DNA from: Spirochaetota bacterium
Lineage (GTDB): Bacteria > Spirochaetota > UBA12135 > COTS27 > JAFLEE01
NCBI GenBank assembly: GCA_017302015.1
Contig: JAFLEE010000100.1
Location: 1 to 17,438 of the forward strand
Reading direction: 5' to 3'
Length of the DNA: 17,438 nucleotides
This document shows positions 15,911 through 17,438 of this stretch, in pieces; position 1 is the stretch's first letter; each line of letters begins with the position of its first letter. Both the position numbers and the translations under genes were made by a program. The notes below the pieces were generated by a model, which was not told where the DNA came from, searched no databases, and saw only the letters and a list, made by a program, of their open reading frames with translations.

Positions 15911-17059
15911 ATGAATAGCCGTGAACGGGTGATGAAGGCGCTTCGATTCGAGGAGGCCGACCGGGTTCCCGTCGACCTCGGGGGGACGACCGGGGCTTCG
16001 GGCATCCACGTGCTCGCCTACGCGGCGCTCAAGAAATCCCTGGGCCTACCGTGCACCCAGGTGAAGTGCAACGACCTGATGCAGCAGCTCGCGGTCATCG
16101 AACCCGAGGTGATGGAGCGCCTACACCTGGACGTCGCCCAGGTTTCGCCCGTGACCTTCGCGAAAGAGTGGCATCCCCTCCCGCTCTACCCGGGCCTCGA
16201 GGTCCTCTCGCCCCAGCCCGTCGACTTAAGGCGCGTCGGGAACGGGTGGGAACTCCGCAACCACGCGGGGGCCCTCTTCCGCAAGCCCGATTCGTCCCTC
16301 TATTTCGACGCCGCCGACGGGAAGGGCTGGTTCAATTTCCACGCGCCCCTCACCGACGCCTTCCTCGCCGGCCTCGCGCGCGAGGTGGCCCGGCTCCATG
16401 AGACCACGCCCCACGCCCTCTCGACGCGCTTCGGGGGCGGCTTCTTCTCGAGCGATCCCGATTTCCTCGAGCGCATGCTGGAAGAGCCTGAGGAGGTGGG
16501 CGGGGAGCTCCTGCGACGGGCCGACGGGCTCATCGAGACCTACGGCCGCCTGTGGAAGGCGCTGGGCGAGCGGGTCTTTTGCGTCATCTTCGCCGACGAT
16601 TTCGGCACCCAGAACGCGCCCATGGTGAGCCCGGCGCTCTTCGAGCGCGTCATCGCCCCGGCCTACCGGCGCTTCTCCTCGTGGCTCCACCGGGAGACCC
16701 CGTGGAAACTCTACCTGCACTCGTGCGGGTCCATCGAGCCCCTCATGGAATCCATCGTGGCCATGGGGGTCGATCTCCTCAACCCGATCCAGACTTCCGC
16801 CACCGGCATGGATCCGGCCCTCCTCAAGGCGAAGTACGGGAAGCGCCTCGTCTTCTGGGGCGGCGGGTGCGATACCCAAGGCGTGCTCGGGAAAGTGCCC
16901 ATCGAGGAACTCCGCCGCCACGTGCGCGAGCGGGTGGGGATCCTCAAGCCGGGCGGCGGCTTCGTCTTCAACCAGGTGCACGCCATCCAGGCGGATGTCC
17001 CTGCGGCCGATATCCTGGCGCTCTTCGATACCGTGCACGAATGCGGCGGCTATGGCTAA
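15911..17059 (+). CDS. Uroporphyrinogen decarboxylase-family protein, MtaA/CmuA-like
   Basis: A 382-residue TIM-barrel protein of the UroD superfamily. It begins with the typical MNSRERVMKALRFEEADRVPVDLGG motif, as in methylcobamide-methyltransferase-like members. His270 and Cys272 (LHSCGS) and Cys320 (GGGCDTQ) are placed like the zinc ligands of MtaA and CmuA methyltransferases. True heme-pathway UroD lacks these and has a different N-terminus. A role in corrinoid-dependent methyl transfer is therefore more likely than porphyrin synthesis, but many such proteins are uncharacterised and no corrinoid protein gene is in view. AGGAG lies 5 bases before the ATG at 15911. The gene overlaps the next one by 8 bases, so the two are translationally coupled. 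Confidence 0.87.
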   Translation: MNSRERVMKALRFEEADRVPVDLGGTTGASGIHVLAYAALKKSLGLPCTQVKCNDLMQQLAVIEPEVMERLHLDVAQVSPVTFAKEWHPLPLYPGLEVLSPQPVDLRRVGNGWELRNHAGALFRKPDSSLYFDAADGKGWFNFHAPLTDAFLAGLAREVARLHETTPHALSTRFGGGFFSSDPDFLERMLEEPEEVGGELLRRADGLIETYGRLWKALGERVFCVIFADDFGTQNAPMVSPALFERVIAPAYRRFSSWLHRETPWKLYLHSCGSIEPLMESIVAMGVDLLNPIQTSATGMDPALLKAKYGKRLVFWGGGCDTQGVLGKVPIEELRRHVRERVGILKPGGGFVFNQVHAIQADVPAADILALFDTVHECGGYG

Positions 17060-17438
17060 ACGCTACATTGTCACCGGGGGCACGGGACTCATCGGACGGG
17101 CCCTCGTGGCTGGCCTCGCCCGCGAAGGGCATGAGGTTTGGGTGCTGAGCCGAAGCGCCGCGCCTGCGGAGGCGCCGCTGGGGAAACGACCCGACGGTCC
17201 CGCAAGCGCCCCGTCTTCGTTGGTCCATCGGGTCCATTGGGACGGGAAGTCCGCCGCGGGATGGGGCTCGCTGGTCGACGGGGCCGAGGCCGTGGTGAAC
17301 CTCGCCGGGGAAAGTATCGCGGGCGAATCCCTGGGCGCCATCGCCCTGCGCCGTTGGACGCGAGGCGTCAAGAACCGGATCCTCAGAGCCGGCTGGATGC
17401 GGGGCGCGCCGTGACCGAAGCCATCTCCGCGGCCCGGG
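17052..17438 (+). CDS. TIGR01777/YfcH-type NAD(P)-dependent epimerase, N-terminal part with apparent frameshift
   Basis: The start of a short-chain-dehydrogenase-type (extended SDR) protein, normally about 300 residues, of uncertain substrate. The nucleotide-binding motif TGGTGLIG is at residues 8-15, and AVVNLAGESIAG and the RRWT segment before VKNRIL are characteristic of this subfamily. The ATG at 17052 lies inside the end of the previous gene (8-base overlap) without a clear binding site. After ILR at about 17385-17387 the reading frame shifts. In the original frame it stops at 17414, but the frame that restarts at the AGC at 17387-17389 gives SRLDAGRAVTEAI, the expected continuation. One base appears to be missing at this point. 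The 3' end lies outside the window. Confidence 0.8.

Overview
This is a GC-rich bacterial window that is mostly chemotaxis genes, with a short metabolic gene run at the right end. There is no rRNA, tRNA, CRISPR array or recognisable insertion sequence. The organism looks like a motile, Gram-negative-type heterotroph. Three inner-membrane chemoreceptors, a complete cheW and cheY and a partial cheA support motility. A xylose-isomerase-like TIM-barrel gene and a uroporphyrinogen-decarboxylase-like methyltransferase gene are common in sugar- and methyl-compound-degrading lineages. I cannot assign a phylum from sequence alone.

Left part (1-2300, minus strand): cheW, a STAS-domain gene, cheY and the N-terminal third of cheA run leftward off the edge. 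STAS-cheY-cheA are spaced by 13-16 bases and look like one operon. cheW lies 203 bases upstream and has its own promoter-like sequence. From 2301 to 2905 there is no intact large gene, only a short ORF that may be the tail of a lost methyltransferase.

Next (2906-5578, minus strand) is an 890-residue PEP-synthase-like protein that best matches the rifampicin phosphotransferase architecture: an N-terminal ATP-grasp part, a variable middle and a C-terminal phosphohistidine domain. It has its own good sigma70-like promoter. About 1.25 kb upstream of it, up to 6835, holds no gene that I can recognise.

Centre (6836-13818, plus strand): three paralogous methyl-accepting chemotaxis proteins. They share an ungapped 814-bp signalling block, have different periplasmic sensor domains, and end in the same type of C-terminal pentapeptide (GFVAF, GFVEF, GFVEF), probably a tether for CheR/CheB. 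Between the second and third, 17 bases behind the second and probably co-transcribed with it, lies a beta-carbonic anhydrase with an N-terminal signal-like segment and an unusual three-helix C-terminal membrane anchor. A clear rho-independent terminator follows. Each receptor has its own promoter-like sequence with a 17-bp spacer. This receptor-carbonic anhydrase pair is the most unusual arrangement in the window and suggests, as inference only, sensing linked to CO2, bicarbonate or pH.

Right part (14202-17438, plus strand): a small unknown protein, a sugar phosphate isomerase/epimerase-like protein, a 98-nt near-perfect long stem-loop in the next gap, a UroD/MtaA/CmuA-family protein, and the start of a TIGR01777/YfcH-type NAD(P)-dependent epimerase. 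The last overlaps its predecessor by 8 bases and carries an apparent one-base frameshift just before the window ends.
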